Below are positions 8,568-15,937 of a stretch of DNA of 64,000 bases, one piece after another. Where the stretch lies: contig NZ_JAFBDO010000005.1 in the NCBI RefSeq assembly GCF_016908295.1, positions 62,001-126,000 of the forward strand. Direction: 5' to 3'. Origin of the DNA: Thalassobacillus pellis (lineage in GTDB: Bacteria > Bacillota > Bacilli > Bacillales > Halobacillaceae). The notes beneath the pieces were generated by a model. The model ran no database searches, was not told where the DNA came from, and saw only the letters and a program-made list of their open reading frames with translations. Positions within the stretch are counted from its first letter, which is position 1; the number at the start of each line of letters is the position of its first letter. The position numbers and the translations under genes are program-made.

Positions 8568-9272
8568 ATGGATATGCTCGAACTATCAGGCAGGGTGGTA
8601 GTAATTTTTGTCGTACTATATGGATTGGCACGGACGCTGAATAAAAAATTGATTTCTCAAATGACTTTCTTCGACTTTGTAGCGGGAATTACACTGGGTT
8701 CCATGACAGCCACTATTACGTTCAATACTAACCTTGAATTCTGGAAGGGGCTACTTGCCTTAGTGCTGTTCGCGGTGCTTGTTTTCCTGATTGAAATGGC
8801 TACGTTGAAAAGCTTTAAAGCCAGAAAAATTTTTAATAGTGAACCAACTATTTTGATAAACAATGGTCAGATTTTGGAAGATGGTATGGCAAAAGTACGG
8901 ATGAACGTGGATGAGCTGTTATTTCAATTAAGAAAAAAGAACTTTTTTTATTTAAGCGATGTGGACAGTGCCGTTTTAGAAACAGATGGGACTGTCAGTG
9001 TACTTCCGAAGACTTCCGCCCAGCCGGCTACTAAAAGTGACGTCAACATAAGCCAACTTTCGAGGAATATTCCCCAGACCTTCATCATCCAGGGGAATGT
9101 GCTTGAGCACAGTTTGAAAGCAGCTGGAAAAGACAAAGCTTGGGTCAAACAATTAATGAACCAATGGGGGATCAACAAGCTCGAAGACATTATTGTTGCT
9201 CAGGTTGATCAATTAGGCGGTGTATATATCGACACCAAGACTGATGTAATCAGCTTCGCAGGCGATGAATGA
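8568..9272 (+). CDS. DUF421 membrane protein (YetF/YrbG type)
   Basis: 234 aa. Three N-terminal membrane helices (about 5-80; the cytoplasmic loop carries FDFVAGITLGSMTA) are followed by a soluble YetF-like alpha/beta region containing NGQILEDGMAKVRMNVDELLFQLRKK and SVLPK, the usual DUF421 order. Family members of this length often carry a DUF3290/DUF421 C-terminal extension, as here. In spore formers some paralogs are expressed in the forespore, but the biochemical role is unknown. The ATG follows GGGAGTGCG. A second paralog lies at 41903-42535. Confidence 0.85.
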   Translation: MDMLELSGRVVVIFVVLYGLARTLNKKLISQMTFFDFVAGITLGSMTATITFNTNLEFWKGLLALVLFAVLVFLIEMATLKSFKARKIFNSEPTILINNGQILEDGMAKVRMNVDELLFQLRKKNFFYLSDVDSAVLETDGTVSVLPKTSAQPATKSDVNISQLSRNIPQTFIIQGNVLEHSLKAAGKDKAWVKQLMNQWGINKLEDIIVAQVDQLGGVYIDTKTDVISFAGDE

Positions 9273-9346
9273 ATTTATTGTGATAAGAATTGAAATCGGT
9301 GGCCTGCATACACCCCGGGAGAAACATTTTTTTCCAGGGTGTTTTT

Positions 9347-10543
9347 TTATTTCGAGGGTTTCATGAGTTTTTTGGAAAGGGGGTAGACACCCAGGCTTTG
9401 CACCACTAGGGAAATCAATACGGCTGCAAATCCCAGCGAAAGAATCATATCTACTTCTCCTGATCCTTTGGATTGAAGGTTTAATAGGAGATAAACAGAC
9501 ATCGTTCCCTTTAAACCGGACCAGGTGAGCATGATTGATTCTCTCCAGCTGATTTCTTTTCTCCAGTGAGGGAAAAGCTGGGTTGTCCCGTATATGATTA
9601 GGAAACGTACAATCAGGGAGAGTGCAAAAATGATTAATACAAAGCCCCATGCTCCAAATACAAGGTGCTGGGCAGATTGAATACCAATTAAAAGAAAAAT
9701 CAGTGCTAACACAGTCAATTCAATGATATTCCAGAAGCCATCCAGTTTGTCCCGCAGGTTATCTTCCTTGATTGTGTGACCAAATTCAAGAGAAAGCATA
9801 ATCCCAGCGAACACTGTGGCAAGTACTCCAGAAAAATGGAAGCGTTCAGCCAAATTGAACACACCAAACGCTAACACAATAGATAACATGACTTGGTATT
9901 CACGGTTGTGTGTAAAGTGAACAGCCTTACTTACAAGCCAACCGAACAAGACTCCAATGAAAACCCCGCCGAGGGATACAAGCAGGAATTCACCTAAAAA
10001 CGAAAGAAGGCCGAATGATTTCCCCTCTGTCAGCATTCCCGCCAGTACAGTAAAAATGACAATGCTTGTTCCATCATTTATCAGCGATTCCCCTTCTACT
10101 ACATCGGCGATTTTTTCATCTCCGGTGGAATACTTTAGTATGGAAGTTACGGAAACTGGATCCGTAGGGGTCAAAATGGAGGCCACCATCAAGGATCCAA
10201 CAAATGACATGGATACAAACGGACTGCTGAGCGCAAATAAGGCAGCACCAAGCAGAATGACGGTAAGTATGATACCAATTGATGCCAGTACGCTGATGAT
10301 TCCTGCATTGTTTTTAAAGCCCTTGGCAGGGAAGCGGTATGCGGAAGTAAATAACAACGGAGGGAGGAAGATATGATATATTAAATCTTTTGTCACTTCC
10401 ATGGAAGAAAAGTAAGGGATCAAGGAAAGGCCTATCCCAAGAAGAACTAAAATTGTAGGAACAGGAAAGTTTTTTTGTTTCTTATCAATGGTAAAGATAA
10501 TGTAGCCGACGAAAATCAGCAAAATATAATGCGTTGTATGCAA
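9347..10543 (-). CDS. CPA1-family Na+(K+)/H+ antiporter
   Basis: About 398 aa with around twelve membrane helices. Key signatures are ILTPTDPVSVTSIL, where the TD pair lies in the ion-binding unwound helix, and GESLINDGTSIVIF, the conserved CPA1 ND motif. It should exchange cytoplasmic Na+ or K+ for external protons, contributing to pH and salt homeostasis. A longer frame opens upstream, but the best start is the TTG at 10543, placed 7-8 bp after AGAGGGGGAGA; the preceding residues do not look like a family N-terminus. No long C-terminal regulatory tail is present. Monocistronic. Confidence 0.85.
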   Translation of the reverse strand: MHTTHYILLIFVGYIIFTIDKKQKNFPVPTILVLLGIGLSLIPYFSSMEVTKDLIYHIFLPPLLFTSAYRFPAKGFKNNAGIISVLASIGIILTVILLGAALFALSSPFVSMSFVGSLMVASILTPTDPVSVTSILKYSTGDEKIADVVEGESLINDGTSIVIFTVLAGMLTEGKSFGLLSFLGEFLLVSLGGVFIGVLFGWLVSKAVHFTHNREYQVMLSIVLAFGVFNLAERFHFSGVLATVFAGIMLSLEFGHTIKEDNLRDKLDGFWNIIELTVLALIFLLIGIQSAQHLVFGAWGFVLIIFALSLIVRFLIIYGTTQLFPHWRKEISWRESIMLTWSGLKGTMSVYLLLNLQSKGSGEVDMILSLGFAAVLISLVVQSLGVYPLSKKLMKPSK

Positions 10544-10669
10544 AACAGCGTCTCCCCCTCTAATTACAATTCCACGAACAACTAGTCCCCTTATAACGGA
10601 CAATGGATAATTCCAGTTGTCCAGGAAGTTACAAAAAATGGATAACTCTTTTACGAAGGTCTTCATCCA

Positions 10670-10795
10670 GTACCAGCGCCTACCCCCTCGAGGTCTTAAG
10701 CCGATCCTCTCTGTGACAAAGAAACGTCACGGCGAGGCTTGGCTTAAGCTTGTCGGGGGTGAGCGAGGCGCTTTTAGCTTTTGTTCTTATAGTGG
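10670..10795. repeat. Interspersed palindromic repeat, family C, copy 1
   Basis: It runs from CAGCGCCTACCCCCTCGAGG through CTTAAGCC and GTGAC...GTCAC to GGCTTAAG, CGGGGGTGAG and AGGCGCTT; each half-block has its complement, giving a long imperfect hairpin. Related copies lie near 23665, 36129 and 36223. It resembles the imperfect palindromes common between genes in Bacillus genomes. Confidence 0.8.
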
Positions 10796-10902
10796 TTGAT
10801 TATCCGGTTTATCTTGGTATAAAACTTCCTCTTATAGCCGATTTTTAGAAGGTTCACAAATGAGTGGACAGGGTATAAAGGTATAAGACTGGAGGGGAGT
10901 AA

Positions 10903-11796
10903 ATGACAGAGAAAAAAGATGATCGTAAGAATTTAGATAGAGAAATGAAGGAAGCGGAAAAGACTCCGATAAAAAAGGCGGATAATCCAGATCGCCAATT
11001 TTATATTCCCTCACAAATTGTGAATGAATTCGGGGAGAAGGGGAGAGACCATCTGGCAAAACCATTCCGTGCACAGATGCTGTTGGCATTTACTGCAGGA
11101 TCGTTTATGACATTTGGAGCAGCTTTTTCCATCTTACTCGGTATTGATATAGAAGCTGAAGGAATTTACTATTTGTTATCCGGTCTCGGTTTTGCCGCTG
11201 GTTATGCGATGGTGTTTATTTCGGGAGCGGTTTTGTTTACGGAGATTAATGTGCTTCTTCCAACCTATAAATTCCATATTGCCGGCTTGATGCATAAGAA
11301 CATGGTGAAATTCTGGCTGGCTACCTATCTTGGTAATATTGTGGGTGCACTGTTTGTTGCTGTTCTGATTCAAACCTCCGGATCATTATCTGACCCATTT
11401 TATATGGAAATGCGAGAATTATTGCATAAAAAAATGAAGTTCATGCAATTTGGCGTGAAGGGCTGGTTTGAAGTGATCATTTCCGGTATCCTGGCAAATT
11501 GGATGATTGGTATGGCAGCATTTTTAACGACAGCAGCCCGTGACATTACTGGGAAGCTGTTAGGGACAACCTTGCCAGTCATATTGTTCGTTGCGGGAAA
11601 CTTCCAGCATAGTGCAGCAAATATGGGTTATTTCAGTCTTGGTGTACTTTCTGATACACCTTATGCCTGGTATGAGTTCATATTATTCAACCTTATTCCA
11701 GCCAGTATAGGAAACATCATAGGAGGAGCACTGCTGGTAGCATTGATATTCACCTATGCCTATAAAGAGGATTTGAGCTCACAAAATGACAATTAA
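10903..11796 (+). CDS. Formate/nitrite transporter family channel
   Basis: 297 aa. A polar N-terminal segment of about 60 residues rich in Lys, Asp and Glu precedes six membrane helices of the FNT (aquaporin-like pentameric) fold. The conserved glycine/asparagine blocks are AGSFMTFGAAFS, WLATYLGNIVGAL, ILANWMIGMAAFLTTAARD and FQHSAANMGYFS. FNT channels pass small monovalent anions such as formate, nitrite or hydrosulfide. No formate or nitrite enzyme gene is adjacent, so the substrate is open. The extended N-terminus and absence of partner genes suggest one of the less characterised subfamilies (YfdC-like). The ATG follows GGAGGGGAG. Confidence 0.85.
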   Translation: MTEKKDDRKNLDREMKEAEKTPIKKADNPDRQFYIPSQIVNEFGEKGRDHLAKPFRAQMLLAFTAGSFMTFGAAFSILLGIDIEAEGIYYLLSGLGFAAGYAMVFISGAVLFTEINVLLPTYKFHIAGLMHKNMVKFWLATYLGNIVGALFVAVLIQTSGSLSDPFYMEMRELLHKKMKFMQFGVKGWFEVIISGILANWMIGMAAFLTTAARDITGKLLGTTLPVILFVAGNFQHSAANMGYFSLGVLSDTPYAWYEFILFNLIPASIGNIIGGALLVALIFTYAYKEDLSSQNDN

Positions 11797-11860
11797 AAAA
11801 GCCCCTAACAATTGGTGGGGCCTACTGAAAAACTGAAAGGTTATAAAAAGGTGTGATTTA

Positions 11861-11906
11861 AAAAACGGTCTGTATGGAGTTTTGTATCCATACAGACCGT
11901 TTTTGT
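11861..11906 (+). terminator. Strong hairpin, AAAACGGTCTGTATGGA type
   Basis: AAAAACGGTCTGTATGGA pairs with TCCATACAGACCGTTTTT around an 8-nt loop. A near copy of the same hairpin lies at 56936-56981, also beside a family A repeat, so it may be part of the mobile repeat as well as a terminator. Confidence 0.75.
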
Positions 11907-11924
11907 CTTTAACATATTATGGTT

Positions 11925-11990
11925 GATTCCACGATGGAGCGGGAGACTGTGCCCCCGGCAAGCGTTTCGTGAGAATCAAAAGCATGAATC
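11925..11990. repeat. Family A repeat remnant, copy 2 (right half only)
   Basis: TGGAGCGGGAGACTGTGCCC followed by GGCAAGCGTTTCGTGAGAATC matches the right end of the copies near 33440 and 57140. The left half and the central stem are missing. Confidence 0.5.
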
Positions 11991-12037
11991 AATTGGTGGA
12001 CACGTTGCTCGATGATAAGATTCTCTTCAAGCCTTTT

Positions 12038-12886
12038 TTAAGCGATGGCTATTTTCATAGTGATTCCGAATGGGTCTTTTACCTGTACGCTGTCTGCCAG
12101 CATCTCAACGGAAGCACCGGTATTTTGTAAATTCTCGAGTACATGATTATAAGTTTCTTCATCAGGCACTTCAATCGTGTAATATTTCAGACCATATCCG
12201 CTACCTTCCATAACATCCATAGCTTTTGTCCAGGTATTGAGAGCGATATGATGGTGATAACCACCAGCTGACAAAAACAATGCGCTTCTTCCCATTTCAA
12301 ACATTTTGTCAAAACCGAGTCCATCGACATAAAAATGTTCAGCAGCAGATAATTCTCCGACATGGAGATGGATATGTCCAATAGTAGTTCCTGAAGGAAG
12401 ACCGTTCCACGTTTTGCTCTCGGACTCCTTCAGTAAACCTTCAGCATCCAGAGGATAAGTGGCGGCAGTGATATTACCGGAAGTGTCTTTCGGCCAGTTG
12501 TCTCTTGGACGATCGGCATAAATCTCTATCCCATTATTGTCAGGGTCCTGTAGATACAGTGCTTCACTGAAGCCATGGTCAGAAGCACCTTGCAAAGGAT
12601 AATTCTTTTCCAGCAGCCGGCGTAATGCGAGTGAAAGACTGGTACGATCCGGCACTAAAATTGCCAGATGATAAAGCCCGTCAGATACTTTATTTTCCGA
12701 TAGCTTTCCGTTACCTTCCTCCAGCCATATCAAAGGTTTCTGCCCGTCTGCTGATAAAGACACAATGTGTTTCTTCTTTTCGAGAATTTCAAAGCCGAGA
12801 TAATCCACATAAAAATGTATGGAGCGTTCAAGATCTTTGACAACTAAATGGACAGCGCCGATTGCTGTATCAGGGTGAATGTTCAT
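12038..12886 (-). CDS. catE: Catechol 2,3-dioxygenase-type VOC enzyme (CatE)
   Basis: 282 aa with two vicinal-oxygen-chelate modules (about 7-120 and 165-280). Extradiol dioxygenases use Fe(II) to cleave catechols next to the ring hydroxyls. Metal ligand candidates in the second module are the His of HIHLHV, the His cluster GYHHHIALN and the Glu in YTIEVPDE. Assignment to CatE rests on family similarity plus context: a DoxX-like catD lies 24 bp upstream and a CatR-type repressor beyond it, the arrangement of quinone/catechol detoxification in Bacillus subtilis. The ATG follows GGAGG. It is the second gene of the operon. Confidence 0.85.
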   Translation of the reverse strand: MNIHPDTAIGAVHLVVKDLERSIHFYVDYLGFEILEKKKHIVSLSADGQKPLIWLEEGNGKLSENKVSDGLYHLAILVPDRTSLSLALRRLLEKNYPLQGASDHGFSEALYLQDPDNNGIEIYADRPRDNWPKDTSGNITAATYPLDAEGLLKESESKTWNGLPSGTTIGHIHLHVGELSAAEHFYVDGLGFDKMFEMGRSALFLSAGGYHHHIALNTWTKAMDVMEGSGYGLKYYTIEVPDEETYNHVLENLQNTGASVEMLADSVQVKDPFGITMKIAIA

Positions 12887-12910
12887 ATCGTTATACCTCC
12901 ATCATATAAA

Positions 12911-13318
12911 TTAGAAGATGATTGCATCTACAGAATAAGTTCCTGCTCCAATAAGTGCAACACCGATTGCTGCAACAATGATGATAGCGTTATATTCATA
13001 GCCGCCCTCTGTTGCCCAGAAACCGTTTGATCCGTGCACTTTTGCGATGGCGACAAGCATTGGAACGACAATCAAAAGAGCTGCCAATGGTGTCAAAAGA
13101 CCAAGCGCAAACAATAATCCGCCAATGACCTCACTTATACCGGCTGCAAGTGCCATTGTTTTCCCAGGTTTGATTCCGATAGATTCGAAAAATCCTCCTG
13201 TACCTTCAACTCCATGTCCGCCAAACCATCCGAACAATTTTTGTGCACCATGAGCGGCAAAGGACAATCCAAGGAATAAGCGGATGATTAACAGGCCCAA
13301 ACTAGCTAATGCTGTCAT
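12911..13318 (-). CDS. catD: DoxX-family membrane protein (CatD)
   Basis: 135 aa with four membrane helices. The start LLIIRLFLGLSFAAHGAQKLFGWFGGHG and AAGISEVIGGLLFALGLLTPLAA (quoted in part) are the hallmark DoxX blocks. CatD is the membrane partner of CatE in catechol/quinone resistance, and DoxX proteins are thought to associate with quinol-linked redox. It is the first gene of the catDE operon; the ATG follows AAAGGAGGAG. Its promoter has the CatR-type operator between the -35 and -10 (see 13353-13381). Confidence 0.85.
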   Translation of the reverse strand: MTALASLGLLIIRLFLGLSFAAHGAQKLFGWFGGHGVEGTGGFFESIGIKPGKTMALAAGISEVIGGLLFALGLLTPLAALLIVVPMLVAIAKVHGSNGFWATEGGYEYNAIIIVAAIGVALIGAGTYSVDAIIF

Positions 13319-13352
13319 AATGTAACTCCTCCTTTATCTTTTGTATGATAAA

Positions 13353-13381
13353 AATATAACAGGTTACTAAAAGTAAGTCAA
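13353..13381 (-). promoter_or_regulatory. catDE promoter
   Basis: Read on the minus strand: -35 TTGACT (13376-13381), a 17-bp spacer and -10 TATATT (13353-13358). It is a near-consensus sigma-A promoter whose spacer contains the palindromic operator. Confidence 0.8.
13364..13376. promoter_or_regulatory. Putative CatR operator 1
   Basis: TTACTAAAAGTAA is an inverted repeat of TTACT and AGTAA around AAA. The same 13 bp recurs at 13835-13847 in front of catR. The position inside the core promoter predicts steric repression. A half-like TAGTTACTTTTTA occurs just upstream at about 13397-13409. Confidence 0.75.
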
Positions 13382-13462
13382 GATAAAAAACTAAATTAGT
13401 TACTTTTTATCACCTTAAACCCAAAAAGAAACCTCTCCTTAATAAATCAGAAGAGATTTCTA

Positions 13463-13777
13463 TTATTTCTCGATCCATTGATCAGCCCAATATTGGATTT
13501 CTGACAAGGCTGGGGTAATGGCAATGCCTTTTTCTGTGAGGCTGTATTCAATTCGTACAGGTGTCTCCGGATAAACTTTGCGTTCGACAAGTCCGTTTTC
13601 CTCTAATTCCTTCAAACGTTCTGTCAGCATTTTTTTGCTGATTTCCGGGATCTGGTTGGCGATGGTGTTGAAACGCATTGGTCCTGATTCCAAAACGTAG
13701 AGAATAACTCCCATCCATCGTTTGCCGAGTATTTGGAACGCTTTTTCGAATTTTGGACAAAGTGATTTGTATTCCAT
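13463..13777 (-). CDS. catR: HxlR/DUF24-family redox repressor (CatR-like)
   Basis: 104 aa, a winged-helix HxlR protein (KMLTERLKELEENGLVERK is the recognition/wing region). The N-terminus MEYKSLCPKFEKAFQILGKR places a single conserved cysteine at position 7, the position of the quinone-sensing thiol in Bacillus CatR. Such proteins repress until the cysteine is oxidised or alkylated by quinones. The frame opens earlier, but the ATG at 13777 directly follows GGGGGGAG and gives the family N-terminus. It is transcribed in the same direction as catDE from its own operator-bearing promoter, so autoregulation is likely. Confidence 0.85.
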   Translation of the reverse strand: MEYKSLCPKFEKAFQILGKRWMGVILYVLESGPMRFNTIANQIPEISKKMLTERLKELEENGLVERKVYPETPVRIEYSLTEKGIAITPALSEIQYWADQWIEK

Positions 13778-13814
13778 AATCTCCCCCCAGGCCTGATAAC
13801 TTCTTGTTATCCTC

Positions 13815-13847
13815 ATTATAATACAGTTCTTTGATTACTAAAAGTAA
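13815..13847 (-). promoter_or_regulatory. catR promoter with putative CatR operator 2
   Basis: Read on the minus strand: -10 TATAAT (13815-13820) with a weak -35 (TTTTAG) 17 bp upstream. The operator TTACTAAAAGTAA (plus-strand reading, 13835-13847) overlaps the -35. It is identical to operator 1. Confidence 0.7.
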
Positions 13848-13882
13848 TTTAGTCTATTAACTATACCTGAAGAGGGAGTTTT

Positions 13883-14515
13883 TCAGTCTTCCATGACATT
13901 TCCTTGGGCTGGAATCGGATTTTCTTTTAAAATTTTGGCAAGATGGATGAGGTTGTAAGCTTCCATGACTACATGATTGCGTGTGAATTCATTTTCAATT
14001 CCATCTGCTTCTATAAAGGAAGGTCCCGGACCAGCTGTACCTACCCAGTAAGTATCAGCGTTCGGCGGAATATTGAATCCAAAATGAGAAAGGGCAAACA
14101 GGATGGAGCTTGCTGCATTTTTAGCCCCGTCTTCATTTCCTGTAACCACCGTACCGGCAACTTTATTATAATAAATGGATTGACCTTTTTCATTTGTTAC
14201 CGATGCCCCGCCATTAATTCGTTCGATAGCAAGTTTGGCGAGACTGCTTTTTTCCCCGGCCCATACAGGAGTGGCAAGAATCAGGATGTCTGCTTCCTTA
14301 ATTTTTTCAAAAATTTTCGGCCATTCATCACCTTCTCCCAGGTCATCGCTCACTCCGTATTTAATGTTATAGTCAGCGAGTCTGATGCTTTCATGGTGTA
14401 TGCCTTCTTTATCAAACACATTTGTCACTTCTTTGGCCAATGCCTCGGTGTTCGATTCTTCATCCTCGCTTGTTTTAAAGGATGCATTCAATATAATTGC
14501 TCTTAATTCGGTCAT
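13883..14515 (-). CDS. Flavodoxin-fold NAD(P)H-dependent FMN reductase
   Basis: 210 aa. The N-terminus (RAIILNASFKTSEDEESNTEAL) gives the first beta strand and phosphate-binding loop for FMN. ILILATPVWAGEKSSLAKLAIERI is the second flavin loop typical of NADPH-dependent FMN reductase/WrbA-like proteins, and VAGTVVTGNEDGAKNAASSI is the third. Two-electron reduction of quinones would fit beside catR/catDE. It is upstream of catR on the same strand with a 105-bp gap that holds operator 2. The ATG follows AAGGAGGAATG. The exact substrate (quinone, azo dye, FMN) is inferred. Confidence 0.8.
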   Translation of the reverse strand: MTELRAIILNASFKTSEDEESNTEALAKEVTNVFDKEGIHHESIRLADYNIKYGVSDDLGEGDEWPKIFEKIKEADILILATPVWAGEKSSLAKLAIERINGGASVTNEKGQSIYYNKVAGTVVTGNEDGAKNAASSILFALSHFGFNIPPNADTYWVGTAGPGPSFIEADGIENEFTRNHVVMEAYNLIHLAKILKENPIPAQGNVMED

Positions 14516-14716
14516 TTACATTCCTCCTTTTACCAGTTTCCTATCTTCCTTTTCCCGAATTGGCCAAATTAAATCTGGCACCATTTACCTTATAAAAGAT
14601 GGTAAAAAATGCTTAGAACTTTCCTATTGCTCCATGGCTTTCTCGTATGTTAAATTTGCATTAAATAAAGGGGAATAACTCTATAACGTCGCAATGCATA
14701 AGAAACATTCTGAAAG
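14516..14716. other. Gene-free stretch upstream of small-protein locus A
   Basis: About 200 bp with no supportable ORF. It contains a short inverted repeat TTTACC...GGTAAA near 14585-14612 and otherwise AT-rich sequence. No repeat family was recognised here. Confidence 0.4.
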
Positions 14717-14745
14717 TTGTGAACGTTACATTCCACCTTTATGAT
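14717..14745 (+). promoter_or_regulatory. Promoter for small-protein locus A
   Basis: TTGTGA (14717-14722), a 17-bp spacer and TATGAT (14740-14745), about 70 bp before the GTG start. Confidence 0.55.
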
Positions 14746-14815
14746 GCCTGGTTAGGGGGCTTCTATACTAGGATGGAAGCAACCTAATACACTTAAAAAA
14801 GGAGGGTGAGCTGCT

Positions 14816-14950
14816 GTGACGATCCTGTTTACCAAAGGCCGCGAACTGTTTGAACAAGATTCCAAGAACCAGGCGTTCAACAAACAGACTGAAGAAACTC
14901 AGAAGCCTAAGACGCGTAGTCGTAAGATGTTTAAGAGAAAGCGTAAGTAA
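14816..14950 (+). CDS. Small basic protein A, paralogous to the gene at 15388
   Basis: 44 aa with a GTG start 9 bp after GGAGGG. The sequence begins MTILFTKGRELFEQDSKNQA and ends in a Lys/Arg cluster (SRKMFKRKRK). It shares with the next small gene the N-terminal block MTILFTKGREL-(F/L)-E, acidic residues, then -AF-K/N-KQ, the same SD spacing and the leader CCTAATACA. This pairing argues for real translation rather than chance. There is no membrane segment, no cysteine and no recognised family. Nucleic-acid or membrane-surface binding is possible given the basic tail, but this is inference. Followed by about 200 nt of untranslated RNA and a terminator. Confidence 0.7.
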   Translation: MTILFTKGRELFEQDSKNQAFNKQTEETQKPKTRSRKMFKRKRK

Positions 14951-15152
14951 GTTATGTTGAGGCATGGTCTTTGGAAAAGTGAATATCGGCAGGATCAACG
15001 AAGCATGGGATGAGAGACAGCAGGTCATCAATAGAACTAAACATCAGTCCTTGATGTTAAAATTCCAATATTGCATTTTTAAGTGGCATTGACCCAAGAT
15101 AATCCTATGTTTGCAGTTGACATTGCAAAAAAAGAAAATCGATAAATTCATT

Positions 15153-15200
15153 AATGCTGTTCTGAAAGTGTTCCTCACTTTTGGAACAGCATTTGTTTTT
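15153..15200 (+). terminator. Terminator of small-protein locus A
   Basis: AATGCTGTTC (15153-15162) pairs with GAACAGCATT (15184-15193), with an inner GAAAGTG/CACTTTT stem, then TGTTTTT. It implies a transcript of about 450 nt carrying one 44-codon ORF. Confidence 0.85.
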
Positions 15201-15387
15201 AGGGTGGCTCTCTGCCCCGTTTCTCGTAATGTGTTCATGAGAAATAACAAATCCTTTTTAAAGGAATCTTTCAGTGGTTCAGAGACGTGAGACGTAACGT
15301 CTTACAAAAATTGGTTGATTTTTTAAGTTTTAACTAATTAAATACGGGAATCGCCTAATACATTTCTTAAAAGGAGGGCTGATCAAA

Positions 15388-15525
15388 TTGACGATCCTGT
15401 TTACCAAGGGCCGTGAACTGCTTGAAAAAGATGCTAAAAACGAAGCATTCAAAAAGCAGGCAGTGCAAAAAGGCCAAGTACAGACAACCAGCGGTAAAGT
15501 CACTAAATTTTCCAAGCGAAAATAA
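15388..15525 (+). CDS. Small basic protein B, paralogous to the gene at 14816
   Basis: 45 aa with a TTG start 9 bp after AAGGAGGG. It begins MTILFTKGRELLEKDAKNEA and ends KVTKFSKRK. About two thirds of the first 24 residues are identical to protein A; the C-terminal halves diverge but stay basic. The upstream leader CCTAATACATTTCTTAAAAG matches that of locus A, and a related CAGGATCAAC occurs downstream of both genes, so the duplicated unit includes non-coding sequence. An inverted repeat AGACGTaACGTCT lies upstream at about 15289-15301. Function unknown. Confidence 0.7.
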   Translation: MTILFTKGRELLEKDAKNEAFKKQAVQKGQVQTTSGKVTKFSKRK

Positions 15526-15726
15526 CATTGTTCTGTGAAGAAATTTAATAGGTACAGGATCAACTATTTCATGGGGATGGCTTAGTGGCAGTCATGAACC
15601 GATGGCGATGCAGTAGTATCGCTACTAAAAATCTTTATTGAGGATGATAATAATTCAACTACTCATTCGATTTTTACACGAAGTCCATTTACGACCTATG
15701 TTTTTAGTTGTTTCAACGACATGAGG

Positions 15727-15767
15727 CAGAACCTTTTTACCATGGAAAAAAGGTTCTGTCTTTTTTG
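15727..15767 (+). terminator. Terminator of small-protein locus B
   Basis: CAGAACCTTTTT pairs with AAAAAAGGTTCTG, followed by TCTTTTTT. As in locus A it lies about 200 nt beyond the ORF. Confidence 0.85.
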
Positions 15768-15774
15768 ATGCTTT

Positions 15775-15872
15775 AAAAAAGTTTTACTTTGTCAAAGGAT
15801 TAAGTTTAAGTAAAACTGAGGTTTTCCCTATAAGGACTTGGCGACAAGCCAAGTTTTTCTAATGGAAAGTTC
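15775..15872. repeat. Interspersed repeat, family B1, copy 1
   Basis: It contains AAAGTTTTACTTTGTCAAAG, AAGTTTAAGTAAAACTGAGG and the terminator-like end ACTTGGCGACAAGCCAAGTTTTTCTAAT (quoted as adjoining parts). The last part is a hairpin ACTTGGC/GCCAAGT followed by TTTTT. Confidence 0.75.
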
Positions 15873-15937
15873 GTGTTAATTCCCCTTAATCAGCAAATGA
15901 TAAAAAGAACACTCATTGCCGGAAAAAAGGGGGGATT

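Noticed and set aside
11797-11835. GCCCC...GGGGC stem just after the FNT gene as terminator
   Set aside because: Stem is only 5 bp with a 10-nt loop and no T-tract; the stronger hairpin at 11861-11906 is the better terminator.
13943-14506. 187-codon plus-strand ORF opposite the flavin reductase
   Set aside because: Antisense to a clear flavodoxin-fold gene; no SD and atypical composition (Cys, Phe, Ser rich).
15526-15726. Riboswitch candidate in the untranslated region of small-protein locus B
   Set aside because: It lies downstream of the ORF, and no known riboswitch core was recognised; kept only as part of the paired-locus finding.
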